IMG/VR virus record: IMGVR_UViG_3300048800_000086
Coordinates: 1 to 33,102 of that record
Origin: a virus
Strand: one strand, 5' to 3'
Length of the DNA: 33,102 nucleotides
The notes under the pieces are model-generated. The model was not told the DNA's origin and did no database searches. It was given only the letters and a program-made list of their open reading frames with translations. Every line of letters starts with the position of its first letter. Positions within the stretch are counted from its first letter, which is position 1. Below are positions 7,566-13,916 of this stretch, in pieces. A program made the translations under genes and the position numbers.

Positions 7566-8590
7566 GACGCTTCGGGATCGGCCCAACCACAGCGAGAGAG
7601 CAGCTCCAGAAGGCATGGCCGCCGCACGTAGGTGTGCAGCCATTGCCGGCGGGGAGCGGCTCAGCGGTCGCCGCCCAGAAGCTCGGCATCGTGGAGGATG
7701 CGAGCCCGCTGACGTTCTTCATCATCGGCGACCACGGAGGCGTCAAGGACCCTACGCCGCAGAACGCTGTGGCTACAGCAATGGAGTCGGAGCAGGCCCC
7801 GGCGTTTGTCTATTCTCTCGGCGATGTCGTGTACTTCAACGGCGACGCTTCGGAGTATCACCCGCAGTTCTTCGAGGCGTATGCGCATCTAGCCGTGCCG
7901 TTCGTGGCGATCCCCGGCAATCACGACGGCGACACGAGCGACGATGCGACCCGTAAGCCGCTGGATACGTTCATGGCGAACTTCTGCGCCAGCACACCCG
8001 CGCTTCCCGTCGGCTCCGAGGAGTACGAACGGGACACCCAGACACAGCCGTACTGCGACTGGACGCTCCTTCATCCGCAGGTCACGATTATCGGCCTATA
8101 CACGAACGTCCCGTCGGGCGGCCATCTGGAGTCGTCGCAGGTCGAATGGCTGGCCGCAGAATTGAAGGCTGCACCTGCGGACGTGCCCGTCATCGTGACG
8201 ATGCACCACCCACCGTATTCGATCGACGCTCATCATGGTGGGTCGAAGAAGATGGGTTCGGCGCTCGATGTTGCGAGCCATTCGGCCGGGCGCGGGCCGA
8301 ATCTTGTCCTCTCGGGTCACGTTCACGACTATCAGCGCTTCACGCGCTCGGACGCGAACGGCAGCACGCCGTATGTCGTCTCTGGCAACGGTGGGTATCA
8401 CAACCTGCACAAGCTGGCACCCGGTGCGAGCAAGGGCCAGGAGCTCGTGCCGGGTGTTGTCTTTGAGGCCGGTGACGATGCGAACTGGGGCTACCTGAAG
8501 GTCACGGTCGCGGCTGGCAAGATCAGCGTCCAAGCGGTTGCGGTGCCGCTCACGGGCGCCACGTCGATCATCGATAGCTTCACTCTGTAG
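7562..8590 (+). CDS. Calcineurin-like (purple acid phosphatase type) metallophosphoesterase
   Basis: 342 residues with the five metal-ligand blocks in order: G56-D57-H-G, G87-D88-VVY91, G119-N120-H121-D122, M214-H215-H216-PPY, and G252-H253-V-H255-DYQR. The GDxxY and GHxHxYxR forms fit the purple-acid-phosphatase branch, which hydrolyses phosphomonoesters or diesters with two metal ions. No signal peptide is obvious; residues 1-45 are unassigned. The ATG overlaps the old peptidase stop. In a lysis/envelope block it might act on wall teichoic or other phosphate polymers, on nucleotides, or be a virion-associated enzyme; the sequence does not choose. Confidence 0.88.
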   Translation: MRRFGIGPTTAREQLQKAWPPHVGVQPLPAGSGSAVAAQKLGIVEDASPLTFFIIGDHGGVKDPTPQNAVATAMESEQAPAFVYSLGDVVYFNGDASEYHPQFFEAYAHLAVPFVAIPGNHDGDTSDDATRKPLDTFMANFCASTPALPVGSEEYERDTQTQPYCDWTLLHPQVTIIGLYTNVPSGGHLESSQVEWLAAELKAAPADVPVIVTMHHPPYSIDAHHGGSKKMGSALDVASHSAGRGPNLVLSGHVHDYQRFTRSDANGSTPYVVSGNGGYHNLHKLAPGASKGQELVPGVVFEAGDDANWGYLKVTVAAGKISVQAVAVPLTGATSIIDSFTL

Positions 8591-8595
8591 GCGGG

Positions 8596-8814
8596 ATGAG
8601 CGAGCAGTTGTGTCCCGTGTGTCAGGGCCGGGGGATGGTCGCACCGGGCTTCTACCTAGGCGCGATGACGATGACGGCTGGCACGTGTAGCGAAGAGTGC
8701 CGGCGCTGTAAGGGTCTCGGGACGATCGTGATCGCCCAGCAACCCAGACAGCCCTTCGGCTACTTGGACAAGGCCCCAGAACGGGTGCCTGCTGGGGAAC
8801 CGCACGAACCCTGA
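8596..8814 (+). CDS. DnaJ-type zinc-finger small protein
   Basis: 72 residues with two CxxCxGxG-like repeats: CPVCQGRGMV near residue 6 and CRRCKGLGTIV near residue 37, the DnaJ cysteine-rich pattern with only two of the usual four repeats. This is enough for one zinc site. It follows the phosphoesterase by five bases. No J domain is present. Such stand-alone fingers are common in actinophages; role unknown, perhaps protein binding. Confidence 0.68.
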   Translation: MSEQLCPVCQGRGMVAPGFYLGAMTMTAGTCSEECRRCKGLGTIVIAQQPRQPFGYLDKAPERVPAGEPHEP

Positions 8815-8827
8815 TACGCTCGCCGGG
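8815..8827 (+). promoter_or_regulatory. Leaderless-type promoter (-10 TACGCT)
   Basis: TACGCT at 8815-8820, then seven bases, then the ATG at 8828. It begins directly after the stop of the zinc-finger gene. Spacing is one base longer than in the other examples. Confidence 0.4.
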
Positions 8828-9100
8828 ATGACCGACACCGCACACAGGGATCACCGCTCAGCGCGGGAGATCCTCCTCGACCTCTCAAAGAAAGTGACCC
8901 ATCTCATGGCGACAGACGCCGAAGTTCTCGCAGCCGCACAGCAGCTCAAGACCGATCTGGAGACCGCAGTCGCGGCGATCCAGGCTGAGTTCGTCAAGCT
9001 CGAAGGGGAGCTGCCAAACGCCGCCGTTCTCGATGAAGCGAAGGCGCTCGTCGATGGGCTCGACACGACCGTCAAAGGCGTGGTCGTCCCCACCGCGTAG
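8828..9100 (+). CDS. Small helical hypothetical protein
   Basis: 90 residues, almost wholly alpha-helical by composition (EVLAAAQQLKTDLETAVAAI then QAEFVKLEGELPNAAVLDEA), with heptad-like spacing suggesting a coiled coil. No Cys or membrane segment. An internal ATG at residue 27 could be a second start. It is the last plus-strand gene before a strong terminator at 9136. Similar short helical proteins occur in phage tail and lysis regions but no family is claimed. Confidence 0.65.
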   Translation: MTDTAHRDHRSAREILLDLSKKVTHLMATDAEVLAAAQQLKTDLETAVAAIQAEFVKLEGELPNAAVLDEAKALVDGLDTTVKGVVVPTA

Positions 9101-9135
9101 CGGCTACACTGAGCAGGTCTCCATCCGCAGCACCC

Positions 9136-9175
9136 GAGCGCCCGTCCTTTCCCCCGAAGGCGGGCGCTCAGTTTT
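9136..9175 (+). terminator. Rho-independent terminator
   Basis: Stem 9136-9144 with 9161-9169 (GAGCGCCCG/CGGGCGCTC), extended inside by CCTT/AAGG around a small bulge, followed by AGTTTT. It lies 36 bases after the stop at 9100 and should end the lysis-block transcript. Confidence 0.8.
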
Positions 9176-9266
9176 GCTCGTCGCCTTTTGCCGCGGCCCT
9201 GCACAGCGCGACAGCGAACACGCCGCACAGAAGCCAAACAGCGATGCCGATGTAGACGTAGATCAT
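9168..9266 (-). CDS. Tiny single-pass membrane protein
   Basis: 32 residues starting at the ATG at 9266-9264: a short N-terminus, one hydrophobic helix (VYIGIAVWLLCGVFAVALC) and a charged tail (RAAAKGDEQN). GAGGATAGG lies ~8-14 bases upstream. The stop overlaps the base of the plus-strand terminator at 9136-9169. Too short for firm support; the clean membrane-anchor layout and good start are the evidence. Confidence 0.45.
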   Translation of the reverse strand: MIYVYIGIAVWLLCGVFAVALCRAAAKGDEQN

Positions 9267-9303
9267 CTGGAGCCTATCCTCGAAGGGCTTATCGGCACGG
9301 CAC

Positions 9304-9321
9304 GGCATCGTATACGATGCC
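9304..9321. promoter_or_regulatory. 18-bp perfect palindrome, possible operator
   Basis: GGCATCGTATACGATGCC is a perfect inverted repeat with no central spacer. It lies upstream of the tiny minus-strand membrane gene (start 9266) and ~110 bases before the 3D-domain gene. Absence of loop and T run argues against a terminator; a dimeric repressor site is the likeliest reading. Confidence 0.4.
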
Positions 9322-9431
9322 CTCAAGCAGCAACCCCGCGATAAGCGGAAGGCGTCCGCCGAAGCACCCCAAACGGACGCGCCTAGCCCCGGCTCACAGC
9401 CCCGGCTACCCTACGAAGGAGGCTAATGCCC

Positions 9432-9864
9432 GATTCTGGCCCTACCGCTGACCATTGCCCTATTCCTACTACCAGCCGCGCAGACGACCCATGCCTTTGC
9501 CGTAAAGCCGGCGAGTCCACCGAAGACTGTCCATGGAAGTGCCCGCCGTTGCCAAACGAAGCGCTGCGGCCGAATATGGGCCAAGCACCACCCGCCGCGC
9601 CACCCGTTCGGCCGCTATGAAAGCACCTGCTACGCCCAGGGCACGACAACCGCGTCCGGTGGGCCTGTCTACATCGGCGAGGTGGCGAACAACGAATACC
9701 CGCTCGGGACGCGCATCGAAGTCTCGCACCCGGTGTTCGGCCGGCGCGTGTTCTCGATCGAGGATCGCATCGGCTACGGCAGCCAGCTCGACTTCTACAA
9801 CCCAAGCGAAGCGGTCTGCGACCAGTACGGCCGGGAGGTGATCGGCGTTCGCGTCCTAAAGTAG
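9432..9864 (+). CDS. Secreted 3D/RlpA-like double-psi beta-barrel protein
   Basis: The frame encodes a signal peptide (LALPLTIALFLLPAAQTTHA), a basic linker, then a domain with STCYAQGTTTASGGPV, PLGTRIEVSHPVFGRRVFSI and EDRIGYGSQLDFYNP, matching the 3D/RlpA double-psi barrel found in lytic transglycosylase-like and cell-wall proteins. No ATG, GTG or TTG opens the signal peptide: an in-frame TAA lies at 9423-9428 region and the first candidate starts are ATT (9432) or CTG (9435), about ten bases after GAAGGAGG. The ATG at 9426 is in another frame. So this has a non-standard start or the read carries an indel. It probably acts on peptidoglycan outside the membrane. Confidence 0.65.
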
Positions 9865-9884
9865 CTAGTGGACCTCGGACGGCA

Positions 9885-10442
9885 TCACCGAAGGGACGCG
9901 GTACGCTTTCGACGGGTAGCCTGCCGGTTGGCGTTGCGGGTGCTCCGGCAGGTACGACAGAAGCGCTTCCCCCGCCAGTGGTATGTGTTCACCTCGTCCA
10001 AAACATGCCCATGGATACAATGCGTCCTAGGATGCCTCGCGCTATGTTCTGCGCTGGTTAGCGCTTCGATGTGTGCCGGACCGCACTCGTCAGCCAGCAC
10101 CTTGACGCACGCCCCATTTTCGCAAACGTGATGCAGCTCGCGACCCCCAAGGATCGGCCCATGCACATCTTCCCACGCCCAGCGATGGGCCAGTGCATTC
10201 CCCGCTTCCCTACCGCCGCGCCCAAGAAGGCCGTAGCCCCCTTTATTCTTTAGGCCAGTCCACACATGGCACGGTCCCAATTCCGGCTTGTGCGCGGGTA
10301 ACGGCCCGTCTTTGTTTACCTTAGACTCAAAGTACTGCGAGCGAGTCTGTCGTGTATACAGCGGGTCGCCGTGGCGCTTCCAGCGCAGGTAGTGCATCGA
10401 ACACCAGCCACGTCTGTAGCTGGCTTTCCCACACCCGTCGAT
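9885..10442 (-). CDS. HNH homing endonuclease-like protein, start codon unclear
   Basis: The core has the HNH_3-type signature LHHVCENGACVKVLA followed by ECGPAHIEALTSAEHSARHP, plus the shared modules CSIDGCGKASYRRGWCSMHY (N-terminal) and CIHGHVLDEVN...FCRTC (C-terminal). Those N-terminal Cys residues are encoded upstream of the first ATG (10397), so 10397 is too short. No ATG, GTG or TTG lies further up: an ATC at 10442 is the only near-start, and an ATG at 10450 is out of frame. The gene may be frameshifted at its start, start at a non-standard codon, or start at 10397 without the first zinc motif. It stops 21 bases past the 3D gene, convergently. Confidence 0.7.
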   Translation of the reverse strand: MDGCGKASYRRGWCSMHYLRWKRHGDPLYTRQTRSQYFESKVNKDGPLPAHKPELGPCHVWTGLKNKGGYGLLGRGGREAGNALAHRWAWEDVHGPILGGRELHHVCENGACVKVLADECGPAHIEALTSAEHSARHPRTHCIHGHVLDEVNTYHWRGKRFCRTCRSTRNANRQATRRKRTASLR

Positions 10443-10456
10443 CGAGCATAGGACTA

Positions 10457-10693
10457 CTACGCCGAACCGCCACCGACCGACGGGACCCTATACGCGCGGG
10501 TCCCATCGTTAAGTATGATCTGGTTGACCCGCTTCAAGGCGCTCTCAGCCTCATCGCTCGCGGACCCGACATCCTCCAACGCGATCAGCGACAAGGACGC
10601 GAGAGCCACATCGAAAGCGTCAATCGTGGCTTTCATCGCCTGGGTTAGGGTGGTGTTCGCGGCGCACGTCGGACAGTCGGTTACGGTATCCAT
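10457..10693 (-). CDS. Small hypothetical protein with N-terminal CxxC
   Basis: The ATG at 10693-10691 has AAAGGAG seven bases upstream, fixing the start over the longer reading. 78 residues: MDTVTDCPTCAANTT, then a helical middle and a TAG-TAG double stop. One CxxC near residue 7 could pair across a dimer. It precedes the HNH gene, whose unclear start lies ~15 bases beyond the stop. Function unknown. Confidence 0.68.
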   Translation of the reverse strand: MDTVTDCPTCAANTTLTQAMKATIDAFDVALASLSLIALEDVGSASDEAESALKRVNQIILNDGTRAYRVPSVGGGSA

Positions 10694-10737
10694 CAGAGCA
10701 CTCCTTTGCTCGGGTGCTAAACATGATACCACACTAC

Positions 10738-11163
10738 TCAGAGCAGCAGCTCGGCAAGTCGCTTGACCAACTCGGGGAAACGCGAGCCGTTGTGTGGCAC
10801 GACCCAGAGATACCCCGCGAAAACGAAGATATCGCCACTGCGGCCACAGCTCCAACAGTGGAAGCTCGTCTCGTAGAACCTGCAGCTCGGCTCGTTGTCT
10901 TCGTGACCCGGTAGCGGACAGCTTATCCGCCGGCCGTTCGGGATCTCCACGCCGGTGAGCGCCGGCACCCAGATGTCGCAAGGAATCTCACGCAGGCGCT
11001 CCTTCTCTTCTCCCGAATCGGGAAAGCGACGTTGGCGCTCAAGTCTGCGCTTCGTCTTCGCCTCGGCCTGGATCACAGCCTCCAGTCGGCGTTCGGCGTG
11101 GCGTAGTTTGAGCTCGAAGTCGTCGCGAGCTATCTCGAGCGCGCGTATCTCTATCTCAGTCAT
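10738..11163 (-). CDS. CHC2 primase-type zinc-finger protein
   Basis: 141 residues. The N-terminal half is a charged helix (IARDDFELKLRHAERRLEAV). The C-terminal half has the DnaG-type CHC2 zinc finger: ISCPLPGHEDNEPSCRFY then FHCWSCGRSGDIFVF, giving C-x2/3-GH and CxxC ligands. In DnaG this finger recognises template DNA during primer synthesis, but no Toprim catalytic domain follows, so this is a stand-alone or truncated form. It may work with host primase or a separate phage helicase outside the window. Overlaps the upstream gene by eight bases. Confidence 0.75.
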   Translation of the reverse strand: MTEIEIRALEIARDDFELKLRHAERRLEAVIQAEAKTKRRLERQRRFPDSGEEKERLREIPCDIWVPALTGVEIPNGRRISCPLPGHEDNEPSCRFYETSFHCWSCGRSGDIFVFAGYLWVVPHNGSRFPELVKRLAELLL

Positions 11164-11353
11164 TGAGCCACTCCTTGAAGCTAAACGGCGTTTCGGTTGA
11201 GAGCCACTCGTCGAGTAGGGTTCGGGACGCTACCCACTCGGCGTGGTTGAGCCAAGCTTCGTCTTGAAGAGTTGAAGGAAGCGAATCGAAGACCGCTTTC
11301 CTTGATTGGCTTGGTAGGTCCTTTGTTTGCTCTTGAAGGATTGTGAAGTTCAT
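11156..11353 (-). CDS. Small hypothetical protein
   Basis: 65 residues from the ATG at 11353, acidic and Trp-rich for its size (EAWLNHAEW, LLDEWLSTE, FSFKEWLND). No ribosome site is evident and an alternating pyrimidine-purine tract lies just upstream. It overlaps the CHC2 gene by eight bases, so the two are probably co-translated. No family recognised. Confidence 0.6.
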   Translation of the reverse strand: MNFTILQEQTKDLPSQSRKAVFDSLPSTLQDEAWLNHAEWVASRTLLDEWLSTETPFSFKEWLND

Positions 11354-11365
11354 AAAGCTGGTGGT

Positions 11366-11385
11366 CGCGCGCGCGTGCGTGTGTA
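11366..11385. repeat. Perfect alternating CG/TG tract
   Basis: Twenty bases alternate pyrimidine and purine without a break (CG repeats passing into TG). Such tracts favour left-handed Z-DNA under negative supercoiling. It sits in the short gap between two minus-strand genes, just upstream of the start at 11353. Confidence 0.6.
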
Positions 11386-11439
11386 GTCCGAGGCCTACCG
11401 GGGCTAACTCCTGGTCCTGCCGGTCGGTAGCGGGGGGCG

Positions 11440-11718
11440 CTACTTCTCGGCGGCCCTTCGTGCGGATAGCTCTGTTAGCTCCGCCGACGCTTCGGCCTTC
11501 GTGAGTTTGGGGATGTCGTGGCGCGGGAGGTTGAACCGGCGGCGCAGGTCTCCGAGCATGAAACGCTGTAGGTCGGTGATCGGCTGCGTCGAGACGGTCG
11601 GCGTTGGCTCGCGCTTCGGTTCGGGTGCTTGCTGGCGTACGGTGAGCGCCGGGCTTGCGTGGCCGCGTTGGAGACGGGCGGCGGCACGAGATGCCTTCGC
11701 GGGCTTGCGCCGGCTCAT
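11440..11718 (-). CDS. Small basic hypothetical protein with C-terminal helical motif
   Basis: 92 residues. A basic, Ala/Arg-rich N-terminus and a Pro/Thr linker lead to a conserved-looking C-terminal domain: QRFMLGDLRRRFNLPRHDIP then KLTKAEASAELTELSARR. The KLTKAEAS.. helix is a recurrent ending in phage DNA-binding or replication accessory proteins, though no named family is claimed. First gene of the minus-strand run; its ATG lies six bases after CATTAT on the minus strand, close to the leaderless pattern. Confidence 0.65.
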   Translation of the reverse strand: MSRRKPAKASRAAARLQRGHASPALTVRQQAPEPKREPTPTVSTQPITDLQRFMLGDLRRRFNLPRHDIPKLTKAEASAELTELSARRAAEK

Positions 11719-11723
11719 GTGCC

Positions 11724-11729
11724 TATAAT
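11724..11729 (+). promoter_or_regulatory. Consensus -10 hexamer in the divergent region
   Basis: A perfect TATAAT on the plus strand, in the gap between divergent gene runs. No good -35 is seen at 16-18 bases. On the minus strand the same bases give CATTAT six bases before the 11718 start, so the site may serve both directions. Confidence 0.45.
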
Positions 11730-11776
11730 GAGAGTTGGTACTCGCATACCGCCAAGCCTATCACCGGCTTCGACAA

Positions 11777-11810
11777 AGCGCCCCTTCGTCTTCACGGACG
11801 TGGGGGCGCT
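11777..11810. terminator. Hairpin in the divergent region
   Basis: Stem AGCGCCCC (11777-11784) with GGGGCGCT (11803-11810), and a nested CGTC/GACG stem in the loop. There is no T run on the plus side and only TTTGT on the minus side. It could end a short plus transcript from the TATAAT at 11724 or serve as a structured leader or insulator. Confidence 0.5.
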
Positions 11811-11846
11811 CCTCGTTAGGAGCCGACACGCCGCCGAGTAGTCTGG

Positions 11847-11858
11847 TATCGTGGAGGG
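11847..11858 (+). promoter_or_regulatory. Leaderless-type promoter (-10 TATCGT)
   Basis: TATCGT at 11847-11852, six bases, then ATG at 11859. The six bases are GGAGGG, but they touch the start codon and are too close to act as a normal ribosome site. Confidence 0.45.
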
Positions 11859-12239
11859 ATGAGCAAGCCTAAGTCCTACACGAAGTGGAAGGGCACGTGG
11901 ATGACTAGAGCACAGAAGATCAAAGCCGCGTTGGCGGAGTACCAGAAGGTGCGCGGCCCCGCGTTGGCGGAGTACCAGAAGGTGCGCGGCCCCGCGTGGG
12001 CGGAGTACCAGAAGGTGCGCGGCCCCGCGTGGGCGGAGTACCAGAAGGTGCGCGGCCCCGCGTTGGCGGAGTACGAGAAGGTGAACGACGCCGCGTGGGC
12101 GGAGTACGAGAAGGTGCGCGACGCCGCGTGGGCGGAGTACGAGAAGGTGTGCGGCCCCGCGTTGGCGGAGTACGAGAAGGTGCGCGGCCCCGCGTTGGCG
12201 GAGTACGAGAAGGTGAGCCGGGAGGCCAAGGATGACTAG
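11859..12239 (+). CDS. Hendecad-repeat helical protein
   Basis: 126 residues: a basic N-terminus (MSKPKSYTKWKGTWMTRAQ), then nine tandem 11-residue units of the form A-(L/W)-A-E-Y-(Q/E)-K-V-x-x-x (residues ~24-122), then AKDD. An 11-residue period equals three helical turns and suits a right-handed or straight coiled coil, so a long rod or oligomer is likely. Units 1-4 have EYQ, units 5-9 EYE, showing expansion by duplication. It is the first plus-strand gene of the early block, upstream of the ERF gene. No enzymatic motif is present. Confidence 0.75.
   Translation: MSKPKSYTKWKGTWMTRAQKIKAALAEYQKVRGPALAEYQKVRGPAWAEYQKVRGPAWAEYQKVRGPALAEYEKVNDAAWAEYEKVRDAAWAEYEKVCGPALAEYEKVRGPALAEYEKVSREAKDD
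11928..12224 (+). repeat. Nine 33-bp in-frame tandem repeats
   Basis: Nine uninterrupted 33-base units, each encoding one 11-residue hendecad. Units 1 and 2 differ from 3 and 4 at one codon (ttg versus tgg), and from units 5-9 mainly at cag versus gag. The similarity implies recent slippage or recombination, and copy number is likely to vary between relatives. Confidence 0.9.
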
Positions 12240-12254
12240 CAATGCCGCTCATAC

Positions 12255-12953
12255 ATGGACGAAACTGGTGTCGTCGTGAGCGACATGGCGATAGACCCTG
12301 CGAGCGCCACCGTGGAGGAGCTGGCCGCACATATGGGTTCGACGGAGCCCGCCGCACAGACCTTGATGGAGGCGCTTCTCGCCTTCCAGGCCGAGGCGCC
12401 GATCTTGACGAAGGACGCTCAGGGCGAAGTCAAGGGTGTCAGCAAGGGCGGCAAGTCCTATGAGTACACGTTCAAGTATGCGGGCTATCCGCAGATCATG
12501 ATCGCGATCCAGCCGTTGCTCACGAAGTACGAGCTGGTCTGGAGCACGCGGCCGGCGGAAACCGAGCAGGGCCGTCCGGTGCTGGACTACGAACTGATAC
12601 ATGTGCCGAGCTGTGAGCTAAAGGACGGCCGGATGCCGTTGATGCTCGGCGCGAACCCAACCGCCCAAGCCCTTGGATCGGCACTCACGTACGCTAAGCG
12701 CCAGGCGTTGACCGCGGTGCTGAACCTTGTAGCGGAAGAGGATGACGACGGGAAGGTGGCCTCGAAGCGTCCGACGGGGGACGCACGTCCAATGCCGAAG
12801 GCGAAGCGCGAGAACATGGTCGCGGCGATCAAAGCGAAGGGCAAGGATCTGGCTATCGTGCTCGGGGCTGTTGGCTTGGAGCGTGTCGAGGATGCAACGG
12901 TCGGCCACGGCCGACAGGTTGAGAAGCTGTTGGAGGATAAGCCCGATGCCTAA
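12255..12953 (+). CDS. ERF-family single-strand annealing recombinase
   Basis: 232 residues. The ERF core spans ~25-160: LMEALLAFQAEAPILTKDAQ, YEYTFKYAGYPQIMIAIQPL, LLTKYELVW, and NPTAQALGSALTYAKRQALT leading to AVLNLVAEEDDDG. ERF/Rad52-like proteins bind single-stranded DNA and anneal complementary strands in phage recombination. The C-terminal ~70 residues are a Lys-rich helical tail. The start is uncertain: the ATG at 12255 lacks a ribosome site, and GTG 12276 or ATG 12285 are alternatives. It pairs functionally with the RecB-like nuclease at 17049. Confidence 0.85.
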   Translation: MDETGVVVSDMAIDPASATVEELAAHMGSTEPAAQTLMEALLAFQAEAPILTKDAQGEVKGVSKGGKSYEYTFKYAGYPQIMIAIQPLLTKYELVWSTRPAETEQGRPVLDYELIHVPSCELKDGRMPLMLGANPTAQALGSALTYAKRQALTAVLNLVAEEDDDGKVASKRPTGDARPMPKAKRENMVAAIKAKGKDLAIVLGAVGLERVEDATVGHGRQVEKLLEDKPDA

Positions 12954-13275
12954 CCCCGACGGTCAAGGGCTCGAGACGCAGTTCGCTGAGGCAGCCGACT
13001 GGTTGATTCAATGCCTCAAAGACGTGTGTGAGCACAAGGTTGTGCGGGGACTCCCCGAAGCTGAAGGCGCTTATCTACAGGCTCGCGCCGCTCTCGCTGC
13101 CCGTGAGGAGCCGCAGGACGACCAGCGAGCCATTCAGGCGGCAGCGGAAGCGCTCAGGGGGATCTACCCAAACGAGTTTGCGGACAACTTCTACTTCTAC
13201 CAGCAGGCAAAGGGAGTCATCGACGCCTACCTTGCAGCCTCCGCCCGGAAGCGCTCAGTCGAGCTGGGGCTATGA
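12946..13275 (+). CDS. Modular small protein (AAREEP linker family)
   Basis: 109 residues from the ATG at 12946, with GGAGG nine bases upstream; it overlaps the ERF stop. It opens MPNPDGQGLETQFAEAADWL, close to the start of the 17848 gene (MSNPDGQE), and carries ARAALAAREEPQDDQRAI at ~45, the linker shared with the 18-20 kb cluster. The C-terminal half (ALRGIYPNEFADNFYFYQQA) is aromatic and may be its own domain. Function unknown; it is the only cluster-type member this far upstream. Confidence 0.7.
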   Translation: MPNPDGQGLETQFAEAADWLIQCLKDVCEHKVVRGLPEAEGAYLQARAALAAREEPQDDQRAIQAAAEALRGIYPNEFADNFYFYQQAKGVIDAYLAASARKRSVELGL

Positions 13276-13511
13276 AGCTCCTGGCCATCGATCCGGGCAG
13301 CGAAGAATCAGCGCTTCTGCTGTACGACGTCACCGGAGCCAAGCCGCTTGTGTGGGCGAAGCTGCCAAACGCGAAGGCGCTCGACAAGCTCGCAGCGGAG
13401 CGCGGCCGTTCGATGGGGCAGGTTATTGAGGACGCGAAGCGGATCGAGCGCGAGTTCGGCCAGGAGAAGCGGGTGGTCGTCTGTGAGCGTTGTGGTCACA
13501 CTCGAACGTGA
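13272..13511 (+). CDS. RuvC-like resolvase, N-terminal part only
   Basis: 79 residues. It begins MKLLAIDPGSEESALLLYD, the RNase-H-fold first strand of phage RuvC-like Holliday junction resolvases with the first catalytic Asp (D7), and runs to VVVCER, where the second acidic residue is expected. Normal relatives are about 150-170 residues and carry further acidic residues; here the frame ends shortly after (CGHTRT). So it is truncated, frameshifted, or a minimal variant. Overlaps the previous gene by ATGA. Confidence 0.62.
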   Translation: MKLLAIDPGSEESALLLYDVTGAKPLVWAKLPNAKALDKLAAERGRSMGQVIEDAKRIEREFGQEKRVVVCERCGHTRT

Positions 13512-13541
13512 ACTGCACAGCGACGATCCGGGTGGGGCCTG

Positions 13542-13916
13542 ATGGCTGAGCGCCAAGCATGGGATTTCCACCAAGCCGTAGAGGCTAGCCGCAGGGCGAA
13601 AGAAGCTCAACGGGAGACCGAGGCGGTCGTCGAGCTGTCCGCTAAGGAGTACGCGGACGCCGAGAGGCTTTACCGTATCGCGCTGGCCAAGCGGATTGTG
13701 GAGCTCGTCGCCGAGGGCAAACCCGCAACGGTGGCGAAGGATCTCGCGCGGGGCGATCCGCGGGTGGCTGACCTGGCCTACGATATGGCCGTGGCGCTCG
13801 GCGTGAAAGAGGCGATGGAACAGCGCGCGTGGCGTTCGACGGCTGATCGTAAGGATGTGCAGAACTTGACGGAATGGTCGAAGCTGGTGGCGCCGATGGG
13901 CGAACCACGCTCGTGA
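13542..13916 (+). CDS. Helical hypothetical protein
   Basis: 124 residues from the ATG at 13542, almost all helix. The C-terminal half contains DLARGDPRVADLAYDMAVAL then GVKEAMEQRAWRSTADRKDV and LTEWSKLVAP, a pattern I associate with conserved small proteins near the recombination genes of actinophages, but with no known function. No Cys or membrane segments. Overlaps the next gene by GTGA at 13913. Confidence 0.7.
   Translation: MAERQAWDFHQAVEASRRAKEAQRETEAVVELSAKEYADAERLYRIALAKRIVELVAEGKPATVAKDLARGDPRVADLAYDMAVALGVKEAMEQRAWRSTADRKDVQNLTEWSKLVAPMGEPRS

Noticed and set aside
9317-9451. 44-aa plus-strand ORF starting inside the palindrome
   Set aside because: Pro/Arg-rich composition with no motif; only a weak TATACG precedes it. 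Kept as unproven.
11928-12224. CRISPR-like array from regular 33-bp repeats
   Set aside because: The units are contiguous, with no variable spacers, and keep one open frame with an 11-residue period.
11715-12242. Minus-strand ORF across the tandem repeats (175 aa)
   Set aside because: It is the antisense shadow of the repeat; the plus frame has a start signal and helical protein logic.
13483-13542. 19-aa ORF (VSVVVTLERELHSDDPGGA) between the RuvC-like gene and the next
   Set aside because: Too short and without a ribosome site; it may only be the frameshifted continuation of the RuvC-like frame.
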